A stretch of 64,000 bases of DNA from Gammaproteobacteria bacterium (GTDB taxonomy: Bacteria; Pseudomonadota; Gammaproteobacteria; Burkholderiales; Gallionellaceae): positions 186,001-250,000 of the forward strand of contig JAHJBC010000007.1 in the NCBI GenBank assembly GCA_018813765.1. The letters are read 5' to 3'. Position numbers and translations under genes: made by a program. Positions 42,545 through 50,998 of this stretch are shown here, in pieces. Under the pieces are notes generated by a model. That model ran no database searches. It was given only the letters and a program-made list of their open reading frames with translations, and was not told the DNA's origin. Positions within the stretch are counted from its first letter, which is position 1, and every line of letters begins with the position of its first letter.

Positions 42545-44524
42545 GTGGTCTCCATCCAGCACCAATTCCCCCCTCTCGCCGGAGAGGACAGCGCCGACAT
42601 CCAGAACTGGCTGGCGGCACTGTCGGATGTGTACGCGCCCGCCGAGATCGAGCTGATCCGCAAGGCGTGCGAGTTCGCAGCACCGCTCTATCACGGCAAG
42701 ACCGTGGTCACCGGCACGCCGCTGCTGCAGCATGCGCTCGGCTCCGCCTCCATCCTCATCGGTCTCAACATGGACCACGAGACCATTGCCGCCACCGCCC
42801 TGCATGCCGTGCCGGAACTGCTCGAAGGCTGGAACGAGGTGTTGACCGAACGCTTCGGCCGCAACGTGACCGCGATGGTCGACGGCATCTCGCGCATGGA
42901 ACAGATACGCCAGTTCAGCGAGGTGCGCTCTGCCGACAAAGACCAGGAAGCGCACGCGCAGCAGATCGAGAGTCTGCGCAAGATGCTGCTGGCGATGGTG
43001 GAAGACATCCGCGTGGTGCTTATCAAGCTCGCCGAACGCACGCAGACGCTGCGCACACTTTCCGGCGCGTCGCCCGAGCAACAGAAACAGGTGGCGCAGG
43101 AGACGCACAACATCTTCGGCCCCTTGGCCAACCGCCTCGGCGTGTGGCAGATCAAGTGGGAGCTGGAAGACCTCTCCATGCGCTATCTGGAGCCGGAGCT
43201 GTACAAAAAGATCGCCAGGTTGCTGGATGAACGCCGCGTCGACCGCGAGCGCTACATCACCGACGTGCTGGAACGTCTGCAACAGGCGCTGGCACAGCAC
43301 GGCATCAAGGGAGAGGTGACCGGCCGCCCGAAACACATCTACAGCATCATCAACAAGATGAAGCGCAAGCAGCTGGACTTCGACCAGCTCTACGACGTGC
43401 GCGCGGTGCGCATCCTCGTCGACAACATCGAGCAATGCTATGCCGCGCTCTCCATCGTGCATGAACTGTGGACACCGATTCAGAAAGAGTTCGACGACTA
43501 CATCGCGCGCCCCAAACCCAACGGCTACCGCTCCCTGCACACCGCCGTGCTCGGCCCGCGCGAGCTTTCCGTGGAAGTGCAGATCCGCACGCAGCAGATG
43601 CACCACGATTCCGAACTCGGCGTGGCCGCGCACTGGCGCTACAAGGAGAACAGGAAATCCGAAGGCGGCGTGGACGAGAAGATCGCCTGGCTGCGCCAGA
43701 TCCTGGCGTGGAAAACCGAACTGGCCGACAGCGGCGAGATGCAGGAACAGTTCCGCAACGAGTTGCTGCAGGATCGCGTGTATGTGCTGACCCCGCAGGG
43801 CAAAGTGATCGACCTGCCGAAAGGCGCGACGCCGGTGGACTTCGCCTACGTGCTGCACACCGACCTCGGCCACCGCACGCGCGGCGCCAAGGTGGACGGC
43901 AGCATCGTGCCGCTCAATTACAAACTGCAGACCGGCCAGCGTGTGGAGATACTCACCATCAAAGTGGGCGCACCCAGCCGCGACTGGCTGTCGCCGCAAC
44001 TCGGCTTCCTGAAGAGCTCGCGCGCGCGCGCCAAGGTGCGCCACTGGTTCTCCACCCAGAACCTCGACGCGAGCATCGCCGAAGGCCGCATCATCCTCGA
44101 CCGCGAACTGCACCGCCTCGGCGTGACGGACATCAACCAGGAAAAGCTCGCCCAGCGTCTGCGCTTCAACAAACTCGACGAACTGCTCGCTGCCATCGGC
44201 CGCGACGAAGTCAAACAGAACCGTATCGCCACCGCCGTGCAGCAGGAAGCCCCGACCAAGGTCGTCATCCCCGCCAAGGTCGTCGCACCAAGAACCGCCG
44301 CACCGCGCACCTCATCCAGCGGCGTACTCATCGAAGGCGTCGGCGGACTCACCGTGCGTATGGCCAAATGCTGCAAACCCGAACCACCCGACCGCATCGT
44401 CGGCTACACCACCCGTCTCGGCATCACCCTGCATCGAGAGGATTGCAGTTGTGTGCAGCGTATGCCGCAGGACAGGCGGGATCGGTTGCTGGAGGCGGCG
44501 TGGGCGGAAAAAAAGGACAGTTGA
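42545..44524 (+). CDS. relA: RelA-type (p)ppGpp synthetase, short C-terminus
   Basis: A 659-aa RelA/SpoT homolog. In the N-terminal pseudo-hydrolase the HD motif is degraded to TALHAVPELL, so hydrolysis is unlikely. The synthetase has RPKHIYSIINKMKRK, LYDVRAVRILVD, EFDDYIARPKPNGYRSLHTAV and VEVQIRTQQMHHDSELGVAAHWRYKE. The TGS domain has RVYVLTPQGKVIDLPKGATPVDFAYVLHTDLGHR. A helical region and a CC/zinc-finger segment (RMAKCCKPEPPDRIVGYT...HREDC) follow. The protein stops right after it, where the roughly 744-aa E. coli RelA continues into an ACT/RRM domain. It has a GTG start with weak Shine-Dalgarno, presumably coupled to trpD. A terminator follows 16 bp after the stop. Confidence 0.92.
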   Translation: MVSIQHQFPPLAGEDSADIQNWLAALSDVYAPAEIELIRKACEFAAPLYHGKTVVTGTPLLQHALGSASILIGLNMDHETIAATALHAVPELLEGWNEVLTERFGRNVTAMVDGISRMEQIRQFSEVRSADKDQEAHAQQIESLRKMLLAMVEDIRVVLIKLAERTQTLRTLSGASPEQQKQVAQETHNIFGPLANRLGVWQIKWELEDLSMRYLEPELYKKIARLLDERRVDRERYITDVLERLQQALAQHGIKGEVTGRPKHIYSIINKMKRKQLDFDQLYDVRAVRILVDNIEQCYAALSIVHELWTPIQKEFDDYIARPKPNGYRSLHTAVLGPRELSVEVQIRTQQMHHDSELGVAAHWRYKENRKSEGGVDEKIAWLRQILAWKTELADSGEMQEQFRNELLQDRVYVLTPQGKVIDLPKGATPVDFAYVLHTDLGHRTRGAKVDGSIVPLNYKLQTGQRVEILTIKVGAPSRDWLSPQLGFLKSSRARAKVRHWFSTQNLDASIAEGRIILDRELHRLGVTDINQEKLAQRLRFNKLDELLAAIGRDEVKQNRIATAVQQEAPTKVVIPAKVVAPRTAAPRTSSSGVLIEGVGGLTVRMAKCCKPEPPDRIVGYTTRLGITLHREDCSCVQRMPQDRRDRLLEAAWAEKKDS

Positions 44525-44540
44525 ATCCCGGGACCAAATG

Positions 44541-44577
44541 CAGACAAGCCCCGCCAGAGTGTGGCGGGGCTTGTCTG
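44541..44577. terminator. Strong bidirectional hairpin between relA and the PEP-CTERM gene
   Basis: A 16-bp perfect stem CAGACAAGCCCCGCCA with its complement and a five-base loop GAGTG lies between convergent genes. It follows the relA stop by 16 bp and the PEP-CTERM stop on the other strand by 17 bp. Confidence 0.85.
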
Positions 44578-44594
44578 ATTTATTGCAAACCTGA

Positions 44595-45320
44595 TTAAAC
44601 GAGGTTCTGGTTCTTGCGGCGCACCGACAATCCCAGCAGGCCAAGCCCGACGAGCATCATCGCGTAGGTCTGGGGCTCGGGAACCGGCGCGAAGACCACC
44701 AAGTCCTGGGCATAACCATTCCCACTCAGCATCTTCTGCACAGTCCAGATGTTTGCAACATATTGGCTGGCTGAATCTGTGCTCAGCTCGTTCAGCCAAG
44801 ACTGCGCCAGCGAACCGCCAGTTCCGCTCGCCTTGAAGTTGCCCTGCAACAGGTTGTATTCTGATGGGCCTTCGTTCACAATCTCCCAGACAGCCAGCTG
44901 GAATGCGGACTGATTCGTTGCGGAGCTGGACGTCGATTCAACGGCAGCATGGTGATTTGTGTAAAGTCTGCCCAGATCCTCGGCAGCCTTGGCGCTGATT
45001 ATCGTGGCCGGTTGCAGAGTGTCCTCCGATTTTACAACGAAGCCGAAACTGTGAAAGATATCGACACAGAACGACAAAAACGCACTCCCTCCGGTTGTCC
45101 GGTTGTAGGTTTTGAAACCGCCGGAGCCGCCATATTCATTCAAGGTAACGGTGCTTCCGTCGTGCCAGTTTGTGCCGCTGAAATTTATTGTAGCTGTGCC
45201 GGCACCGGCCCAGAAGTTGTTTATTTCAATGACGTCAGCAGTTGCCGGCTGCGCTGCAAACAGCGCAGCTGCTGCGACTGCCGCTGCCGAGAAACTTCTT
45301 AACCCTTTGCTTTTCTTCAT
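44595..45320 (-). CDS. PEP-CTERM sorting-domain exported protein
   Basis: A 241-aa secreted protein. It has a signal peptide (MKKSKGLRSFSAAAVAAAALFAAQPATA) and a C-terminal sorting signal VPEPQTYAMMLVGLGLLGLS followed by basic VRRKN. Such proteins are processed by an exosortase and displayed or released in exopolysaccharide-producing biofilm bacteria. The central part has FLSFCVDIF and later NQSAFQLAVWEIVNE, reminiscent of Cys-Gln thioester-type surface domains (tentative). No exosortase gene is in the window. ATG 45320 has GAGGGTGGCG upstream; the ORF track counts a TTG five codons earlier. Confidence 0.9.
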   Translation of the reverse strand: MKKSKGLRSFSAAAVAAAALFAAQPATADVIEINNFWAGAGTATINFSGTNWHDGSTVTLNEYGGSGGFKTYNRTTGGSAFLSFCVDIFHSFGFVVKSEDTLQPATIISAKAAEDLGRLYTNHHAAVESTSSSATNQSAFQLAVWEIVNEGPSEYNLLQGNFKASGTGGSLAQSWLNELSTDSASQYVANIWTVQKMLSGNGYAQDLVVFAPVPEPQTYAMMLVGLGLLGLSVRRKNQNLV

Positions 45321-45362
45321 TATCGCCACCCTCAATAAGTTGATTTATTTAAATCGCCCAAT

Positions 45363-45368
45363 ATTCTA
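45363..45368 (-). promoter_or_regulatory. Candidate -10 box of the PEP-CTERM gene
   Basis: TAGAAT on the minus strand lies about 43 bases before the ATG. The -35 position (CCATAG) is poor, as expected for an activator-dependent promoter. Confidence 0.4.
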
Positions 45369-45405
45369 GGTGCGCATTTGAACAACTATGGGAAGGGCAA
45401 ACAAT

Positions 45406-45419
45406 TGTACCAAGGTACA
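45406..45419. promoter_or_regulatory. 14-bp palindrome upstream of the PEP-CTERM gene (operator candidate)
   Basis: TGTACC-AA-GGTACA is a perfect inverted repeat centred about 57 bases upstream of the predicted start of transcription. The position fits a regulator-binding site for the PEP-CTERM promoter. Confidence 0.5.
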
Positions 45420-45514
45420 GGCTATATGCTTTTCAGGCCGGATGAAACCGAACGCCCACGCACAACCTGTTAATTTCCATGCAAATATCTATTTTGAGGA
45501 AAAAATATTCAGCA

Positions 45515-46378
45515 TCATCCGATGGGTCGCAATAAATCTGTCGCAGTCGGATAACGCAAGCTGACTTTCAGCTCCCGCTTCATCCTCAGGTTCACCAACC
45601 GCCGCGATTCGTTCATGAACGACAGCAGCGTGTCCGGCAAGACGCGTTGCGCTTCGGCGCGCGTGATGCGCGGCGGGCGACGCAGCCTGTGCGCATCCGC
45701 CACGGCATCCAGCCAGTCGCCCATCTTTTGCGCGCTGTCGTCGCTGGCGTTGTAGGTGCGGTTCGGTTTGCCATGACGCATGGCCGCAACGATGATGCGC
45801 GCGAGATCGTCGCCGTTGATATGGTTGGTGTAGCTGTCCTCTTCCGCCACGATGGTCGGCATGCTGACGCGCAAGCGGTTCAGCGGCATGCGATCCTGTG
45901 CATAAATGCCGGGCACGCGCAGGATGGATGCCTTGACCCCATTGCGCGCTGCCCACCGACGTATCTGTCGCTCAGCATCCACACGTCGTTCTGCGCGCGG
46001 CGATTGCGGCTTCAGCGGATGGGTCTCGCTGACGAACGCGTCGGCGCAATCGCCATAAACGCCGCTGGTACTGATGTAGATGAGACGCCGGGGCAAGGTG
46101 CCTTGCGACAGCGCGGCCAGCAGGTGCCGGGTGCAGGTATCCCTGCTGCCGACCTTGGGCGGCGGCGCGAGGTGCAGCACGGTGTCGGCCAGTCCGGCGA
46201 GGCGCGACAGGCTGGCACTATCGTCGAGGTCGCCATGGACAGCCACAACCTTATGCGCCTTCAACCAGGCGAGTTGCTTGTCGTTGCGGACCAGTGCGAA
46301 CAGGCGGTAACGCCTTGAGAGCTGGGGAATGGTGCGGCGGGCGACGTCGCCGCAGCCGATGATGAGCAGTCTTTCCAT
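45515..46378 (-). CDS. NAD(P)-dependent epimerase/dehydratase-like SDR protein
   Basis: A 287-aa extended/atypical short-chain dehydrogenase. The N-terminal ERLLIIGCGDVARRTIPQL is a glycine-rich nucleotide-binding loop. ISTSGVYGDCADAFV holds the Ser and Tyr region; the usual YxxxK Lys is not obvious, so catalysis may be altered. The YeeZ-like family is the closest I recognise. ATG 46378 is chosen because it starts the Rossmann fold directly. It is divergent from the reductase gene at 46428 (49 bp between starts). Substrate unknown. Confidence 0.8.
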   Translation of the reverse strand: MERLLIIGCGDVARRTIPQLSRRYRLFALVRNDKQLAWLKAHKVVAVHGDLDDSASLSRLAGLADTVLHLAPPPKVGSRDTCTRHLLAALSQGTLPRRLIYISTSGVYGDCADAFVSETHPLKPQSPRAERRVDAERQIRRWAARNGVKASILRVPGIYAQDRMPLNRLRVSMPTIVAEEDSYTNHINGDDLARIIVAAMRHGKPNRTYNASDDSAQKMGDWLDAVADAHRLRRPPRITRAEAQRVLPDTLLSFMNESRRLVNLRMKRELKVSLRYPTATDLLRPIG

Positions 46379-46393
46379 GCCGCCATTATGCGG

Positions 46394-46399
46394 TAAAAT
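46394..46399 (+). promoter_or_regulatory. Candidate -10 box of the 2Fe-2S reductase gene
   Basis: GCGGTAAAATCGCG with -10 TAAAAT, 29 bases before the ATG at 46428. It shares the GGTAAAATCG core with the thiD upstream region. The upstream TTTCCA is a weak -35. Confidence 0.4.
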
Positions 46400-46427
46400 C
46401 GCGCCCTTCATTCATCCGGACAACCTC

Positions 46428-47429
46428 ATGAGCTTCAAGACCACCATCCAGCCAAGCAACCATGCCTTTCCCATCGAAAAGGACGAGACCATCCTCGAAG
46501 CGGCGCTGGACCACGGCCTGACGCTGCCGTACAGCTGTCGCAACGGCGCGTGCGGGGTGTGCAAGGGCAAGGTGGTGAGCGGCTCGGTGGACCATGGCAA
46601 GGCGCAGGCATTTGCGCTGAGCGAGGAAGAAAAGGCCGCAGGGATGGCGTTGTTCTGCTGCGCCAAGCCGCTTTCCGATTTGGTGATCGAAAGCCATGAA
46701 GTGACGACCACGCAGGAGATCGTGGTAAAGACGCTGCCCTGCCGCGTGGAGAAGATGGTGAAGCTTGCCGACGAAGTGATGGCGCTGTACCTGAAGCTGC
46801 CCGCGAACGAGCGGCTGCAGTTCCTCTCCGGTCAATATATCGACATCCTGCAGAAGGACGGCAAGCCGCGCAGCTTCTCGCTGGCGAATGCCCCGCATGC
46901 CGACGAACTGCTGGAGCTGCATGTACGCAACATCCCCGGCGGCACTTTCACCCAGCATGTGTTCAACGAAATGAAGGAACGCGACATCCTGCGCATCAAG
47001 GGCCCGCTCGGCACGTTCTTCCTGCACGAAGACTCACCCAAACCCATCATCTTCGTGGCCAGCGGCACCGGCTTCGCACCGGTCAAGGCGATCATCGAAC
47101 ATGCGCTGCACATCGGCTTCAAGCGCGAGATGCATTTCTACTGGGGCGTGCGCATGCAGTCCGACCTTTACATGCTGGACAAGGTGAAGGAGTGGGAAGC
47201 GCAAGGCATCAGGTTCATGCCCGTGGTCTCGGATGAGCCCTGGTCGGGCCGTACCGGCTTCGTGCATCAGGCGGTAATGGACGATTTCAGAGATCTGTCA
47301 GGCTATGCGGTGTACGCCTGCGGCGCGCCGGTGGTGGTGCAGGCCGCACACCGCGATTTCACCAGTCAGCGTCGGCTGGCTGAGGACTCGTTCTATTCGG
47401 ATATGTTCACATTCGTCCCCAAGAGCTAG
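46428..47429 (+). CDS. 2Fe-2S ferredoxin / FAD-NAD(P)H reductase
   Basis: A 333-aa electron-transfer flavoprotein. The N-terminal plant-type ferredoxin domain (1-95) has the cluster motif CRNGACGVC with a fourth Cys in LFCCAKP. The FAD domain has PRSFSLANAPH and the NAD domain has IFVASGTGFAPVKAIIEHAL and YACGAPVVV. Homologs in betaproteobacteria are often named CDP-6-deoxy-delta-3,4-glucoseen reductase, but this name is weakly founded: no deoxysugar genes are near. It probably supplies electrons to an oxygenase or reductase elsewhere. I start at MSFKTTIQ because it begins the ferredoxin fold. Confidence 0.87.
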   Translation: MSFKTTIQPSNHAFPIEKDETILEAALDHGLTLPYSCRNGACGVCKGKVVSGSVDHGKAQAFALSEEEKAAGMALFCCAKPLSDLVIESHEVTTTQEIVVKTLPCRVEKMVKLADEVMALYLKLPANERLQFLSGQYIDILQKDGKPRSFSLANAPHADELLELHVRNIPGGTFTQHVFNEMKERDILRIKGPLGTFFLHEDSPKPIIFVASGTGFAPVKAIIEHALHIGFKREMHFYWGVRMQSDLYMLDKVKEWEAQGIRFMPVVSDEPWSGRTGFVHQAVMDDFRDLSGYAVYACGAPVVVQAAHRDFTSQRRLAEDSFYSDMFTFVPKS

Positions 47430-47441
47430 GGGATAGCGGGT

Positions 47442-47828
47442 TCAATCGGTCTTTCTGCCCGGACGGTTGACCCAGTAGATGATGTTGGGCTGCACCAACC
47501 TGAAACGAAAATCGTCGTCGATCAATCTGGTCATCTCGCGCGGTCCGGGGTCGTTGGCCAGGACCAGCAGGTAGGTCTCGTCACCCAGTGCATTGACCTC
47601 TTTGATACCTAGCTGGCTATAGCGATCAACAATGGCTTCCTCGCTCGTGTCGGTAGCCAGCGAGACCAGATATTCGCCCGGCACCCGAGCCCGCTCTTCG
47701 ACTTCCATGACGGGCAAACGACCGGCTGTATTCTTGGTTTCTACGGGAAGATTGCTCGTGCAAGCGGAGAGCGCGAACATCATGGCAGCGCACATACCCA
47801 ACGAAACGATATTCCTGCCTCGCCCCAT
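47442..47828 (-). CDS. Putative lipoprotein, inhibitor-I9-like
   Basis: A 128-aa lipoprotein. The signal sequence MGRGRNIVSLGMCAAMMFALSAC ends in lipobox ALSAC. The mature part, GEYLVSLATDTSEEAIVDRYSQLG and ETYLLVLANDPGPREMTRLI, has the alternating pattern of the subtilisin propeptide/inhibitor I9 fold, so a protease-inhibiting or chaperone-like role is possible (inference from fold only). AAGGAGAGG precedes the ATG. It is not obviously linked to its neighbours. Confidence 0.75.
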   Translation of the reverse strand: MGRGRNIVSLGMCAAMMFALSACTSNLPVETKNTAGRLPVMEVEERARVPGEYLVSLATDTSEEAIVDRYSQLGIKEVNALGDETYLLVLANDPGPREMTRLIDDDFRFRLVQPNIIYWVNRPGRKTD

Positions 47829-47959
47829 TCTGCCTCTCTCCTTGTGTTTGCTTGCCGGTTGCCGGGATTACAAAACGCGACGGAATGTTTACCGCCGACG
47901 GAATCACTCTAACAGCACCTCATCCGACGGGGTATATGCCAAAAGATATAGAACTTAGC

Positions 47960-49153
47960 CTAGACCTTTTTGCCGGAAGTGGCCATATCTGCCTGTATCG
48001 TCTTCCGAAAATAGGCGAGCGCCTGCTCATGATTGCCCAATTTTTCGGCAAGCTGGCTCAGCGCGATGTAAGCGGCGCTGGAGGGTTGCAGGCTGAGGCT
48101 GGCATCCAGATAGCTCCGCGCTTTACCCCACAGGCCTTGATGCAGACAGAGCTTGCCCAGGGTCAGTAGCAGCCCGGCGTCATCGGTGTGGTCTTTCAAC
48201 CAGCGCTCGGCCTGATCGATCTGCGCGGTGTTGTTGTCGCTACCGCACTCGCCGTAAAGTGCCACCAGTTCGCTATCCCATTGTTCGTTGAGGCTGTCGG
48301 TCAGCAATTGTTGCGCGCTGCGGCAGTCGCCAAGCCTGCCGAACCCTTGCGCGGCGATAGCCGCGAGTTTGGCGCGTCGCCTGAATTCAGTGGGAATGGT
48401 TTTCCATAATCTGCGCAGTCCGTCCAGATCGAGCGCCGCGTCGCGCAACTTCTCCTGCCATGCCAGTTGCTGCATTTGTCTGGCTACGAGGCTGTCGAGG
48501 GCTTTGCGTTTCTCCAATCGTGCGGTGACTTCGAGCACGGCGTCCCAGTTCTGCGCCTGCTGCTGTGCCTTCAGCTCCAAACCGAGCGCGCCGATGTGCT
48601 TGTGCACCCCCGTATCGTCCAGTTCGCGCAGGGCGTGCAGGGCGGATTGCGGGTTTCTCTGATCAAGCATGAATTCTGCCTTTGCCATCAGGCGCATGGT
48701 GGACTCTCCGACGGAGTTGCGCTCTGCATCCGCAAGGTAGGCATCGCGCTTGTCGAAGTCGCGCAGTTCATGGGCCGAGCGTGCCGCTATGATGGCCCCC
48801 AGGCCGGATTTTTCGCCCGCTGCCATGGCGCGCTCTGCAGCCTTTTCCGCTGCGGCGTAGCGACCCTCGAAGTAGGCCGTAAGCGCCTCCATCATCGCGG
48901 CGCGCTCCTTTTCTTCCGCGCGCGTCTTGCGAAAGTTGCGCACAAACTCAGGCAGGCGCACTGCGGCAACGACCATGCTCAGCGACATGTAAGACAAAAC
49001 GACGAGCGCAAGCATCAATACAACGAACAGGGTCAACGACATCTCCGCCTTGTAAGGCGGATAAGCGAACTGCACATAGCCGGGGTTGTGCGCGGCCACC
49101 GTCACTGCCACCGCAGCGGCGAACAGTCCGAGCAGCCATAGCAGCCATTTCAT
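47960..49153 (-). CDS. hemY: HemY-like TPR protein of the heme operon
   Basis: A 397-aa inner-membrane protein of the proteobacterial HemY (PF07219) type, not the protoporphyrinogen oxidase of the same name. Two N-terminal membrane segments (MKWLLWLLGLFAAAVAVTVAA; LTLFVVLMLALVVLSYMSLSM) are followed by a long TPR-like helical region. The role in tetrapyrrole flow is inferred from constant linkage with hemCDX. Its ATG overlaps the hemX stop by four bases. The ORF-track version is extended antisense and in another frame over hemX and is not used. Confidence 0.92.
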   Translation of the reverse strand: MKWLLWLLGLFAAAVAVTVAAHNPGYVQFAYPPYKAEMSLTLFVVLMLALVVLSYMSLSMVVAAVRLPEFVRNFRKTRAEEKERAAMMEALTAYFEGRYAAAEKAAERAMAAGEKSGLGAIIAARSAHELRDFDKRDAYLADAERNSVGESTMRLMAKAEFMLDQRNPQSALHALRELDDTGVHKHIGALGLELKAQQQAQNWDAVLEVTARLEKRKALDSLVARQMQQLAWQEKLRDAALDLDGLRRLWKTIPTEFRRRAKLAAIAAQGFGRLGDCRSAQQLLTDSLNEQWDSELVALYGECGSDNNTAQIDQAERWLKDHTDDAGLLLTLGKLCLHQGLWGKARSYLDASLSLQPSSAAYIALSQLAEKLGNHEQALAYFRKTIQADMATSGKKV

Positions 49154-50235
49154 TGCATGCCCCGCTCGCGGGTCTGTCGATAGTTGCGCACCATATCCAG
49201 ACTGCCGCGGATATCCGGCAATTCGGCAACGATGCTGGTCTTTTCGAGCTTCTGCATCGCTGCCAGCGCCTGCGCGACATCTTCCGATCCGGCATCGAAA
49301 TAACGCTTGAGCCAATCCTGCGACATTTTCAACTCGCGCCGGAATCCCGGTTCGTCGCGCGCCAGCAGGGCCATGCGCGCGGAGAGCAACCTCAATTTCA
49401 GGTTCTCGCGCAGGAAGAAGGACTGTGTCGGCGACAATAACGGCAATTCCTTGCTTTCGGTATTCTCTATGCGCACCAACCCGCCGGCGTCTTGCCACAG
49501 TTCGCGCAAGAAACGCTTCCACGCTCCCTCATGAGGACCCACCATCGGCGCAGGCGGCTGCACCGGCTGCAAGCGCGCATCCTGCGCCAGCAGCATGCTG
49601 TCCACCTTGGTAATCATGCCCTCCAGTCGCGCGTTGATGGCGGGCGTATCAATGTCGGGCAGGGCGCGCAATCTGTCGATGTCCTGCGCGATACGCTTAC
49701 GCAGGCCGGCGAAAGCGGGGCGATCCAGCCTTTGCAGCCGGGTCTCCGCTTGCTGCACGGCGATCAGCGCCGCCTTGACGTTGGCGGAAAGCTGCAATTG
49801 CTGCACAGCGACCAGCAGCATCTGTTCGACTTCGGCAAGCGCGGTCTGGTCGCGATTGCTGGACATGTCCCGGTACAGCTCTTCCAACGCAGCGCGCTGG
49901 TTCTTGGTTTCGGCATAGCGGGTCTCGAGCAGGCCGAGCTTGCCGCCCAGTTCGCGCACCAGTTCCTGGTTCTGCGCCACCAGTATCTGGCTGGCCTTGT
50001 TCGATGCCTCCACTTCGGACAGGCGGCGCGCCACTTCGAGTTGCGTGCGGTCGAGTTCGGATTTTGCATCCAGCCATTGCCACACGAAAACTGCCGCCAA
50101 CACTACCAGCGAGAGTTGCGTCAGGGTCACGCGCGAAAACAGCTTCATCAGCCCGCCTTGTGACGGACGGATATCTGGCGTGTTGTCTGCGCGCTCTTCC
50201 GGTGGAGTTTGTTGCGTTTGCATCTGGTCGCTCAT
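49150..50235 (-). CDS. hemX: HemX-like membrane protein
   Basis: A 361-aa protein with a short cytoplasmic N-terminus, one membrane helix (LTQLSLVVLAAVFVWQWLD) and a long coiled-coil/helical periplasmic part (VARRLSEVEASNKASQILVAQNQELV). It is often labelled uroporphyrinogen-III methyltransferase, but no SAM-binding motif is present; the HemX family's biochemical role is unknown. It follows hemD by four bases and overlaps hemY. Confidence 0.9.
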   Translation of the reverse strand: MSDQMQTQQTPPEERADNTPDIRPSQGGLMKLFSRVTLTQLSLVVLAAVFVWQWLDAKSELDRTQLEVARRLSEVEASNKASQILVAQNQELVRELGGKLGLLETRYAETKNQRAALEELYRDMSSNRDQTALAEVEQMLLVAVQQLQLSANVKAALIAVQQAETRLQRLDRPAFAGLRKRIAQDIDRLRALPDIDTPAINARLEGMITKVDSMLLAQDARLQPVQPPAPMVGPHEGAWKRFLRELWQDAGGLVRIENTESKELPLLSPTQSFFLRENLKLRLLSARMALLARDEPGFRRELKMSQDWLKRYFDAGSEDVAQALAAMQKLEKTSIVAELPDIRGSLDMVRNYRQTRERGMQ

Positions 50236-50239
50236 TGCA

Positions 50240-50998
50240 TCAATTCCTTTTGGCCTGCGCCCATGCTATCAAACCCGTCATCAGTCCGTCATCTCCGGAA
50301 CCGGTGATGATGACCTGTCGCCAGCCTTGCCGCTGCGCAGCCTCGGCGATGCGCGGGTGCGGCACGAACAGCGGGATGGAAGTAAGTCTGGATTTGCGGG
50401 CTTCATCGTACGACTCGCAAAGATGGGCCAGCGCCTCACTGCTGGTGATGCTGATCGCATCCGGAACGACATCCAGCAGTCCTGCGCTGTCAAATGGTGC
50501 CTTGCTACGCTGGTAGCAGGCGACATATTCCACATTTGCACCACGCTGCTTCAAAGTGTCGCCCAACAGTTCGCGGCCGGCATCGCCGCGCAAAATCGCG
50601 ATGCGCCAGCCCGACACGTTCTGCATCTCCGGCATGGCCAGCAAAGCCTCGCTGTCGAAGCTGCCGCCCGGCACGATGATGTCGGCGACTCCCGCATCGC
50701 GTAATGCACGGGCGCTGCCTTGTCCGACGGTCGCAGCCCTTACCGTGCGCGGCAACGTACCCAGCGAAGCCATGCCATGTTTCACGGCATTCGGACTGAT
50801 GAAAATCAGCAGATCGTAGGAGGTCAGTGACTTTGCCAGCCCGTGCAGCGCACGGACATCTTCAACCGGCTTGATCTCCAGCAGCGGAAACAGCAGCGGC
50901 TTGCCGCCAACTTGCTTGATACGCTTCGCCAGGTCGGCCGCTTGTTCACGCGGCCGCGTGACGACGATGTGACGTCCGGCAAGCGGCTTCTCAGCCAT
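50240..50998 (-). CDS. hemD: Uroporphyrinogen-III synthase HemD
   Basis: A 252-aa bilobed enzyme that cyclises hydroxymethylbilane with inversion of ring D. This family is poorly conserved; the identifying parts are [43 protein letters not shown] and the Tyr-containing VEYVACYQR. Its start overlaps the hemC stop by eight bases. The position between hemC and hemX confirms it. Confidence 0.94.
   Translation of the reverse strand: MAEKPLAGRHIVVTRPREQAADLAKRIKQVGGKPLLFPLLEIKPVEDVRALHGLAKSLTSYDLLIFISPNAVKHGMASLGTLPRTVRAATVGQGSARALRDAGVADIIVPGGSFDSEALLAMPEMQNVSGWRIAILRGDAGRELLGDTLKQRGANVEYVACYQRSKAPFDSAGLLDVVPDAISITSSEALAHLCESYDEARKSRLTSIPLFVPHPRIAEAAQRQGWRQVIITGSGDDGLMTGLIAWAQAKRN

Noticed and set aside
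44500-44540. Frameshift in an A-run truncating relA
   Set aside because: The seven-A run near the end is suspicious, but neither other frame encodes an ACT domain and a strong terminator starts 16 bp later.
45397-45412. Sigma-54 promoter upstream of the PEP-CTERM gene (TGGTAC...TTTGC)
   Set aside because: The spacing between the GG and GC elements is one base too long, which normally abolishes sigma-54 recognition; the dyad TGTACC-AA-GGTACA explains the sequence better.
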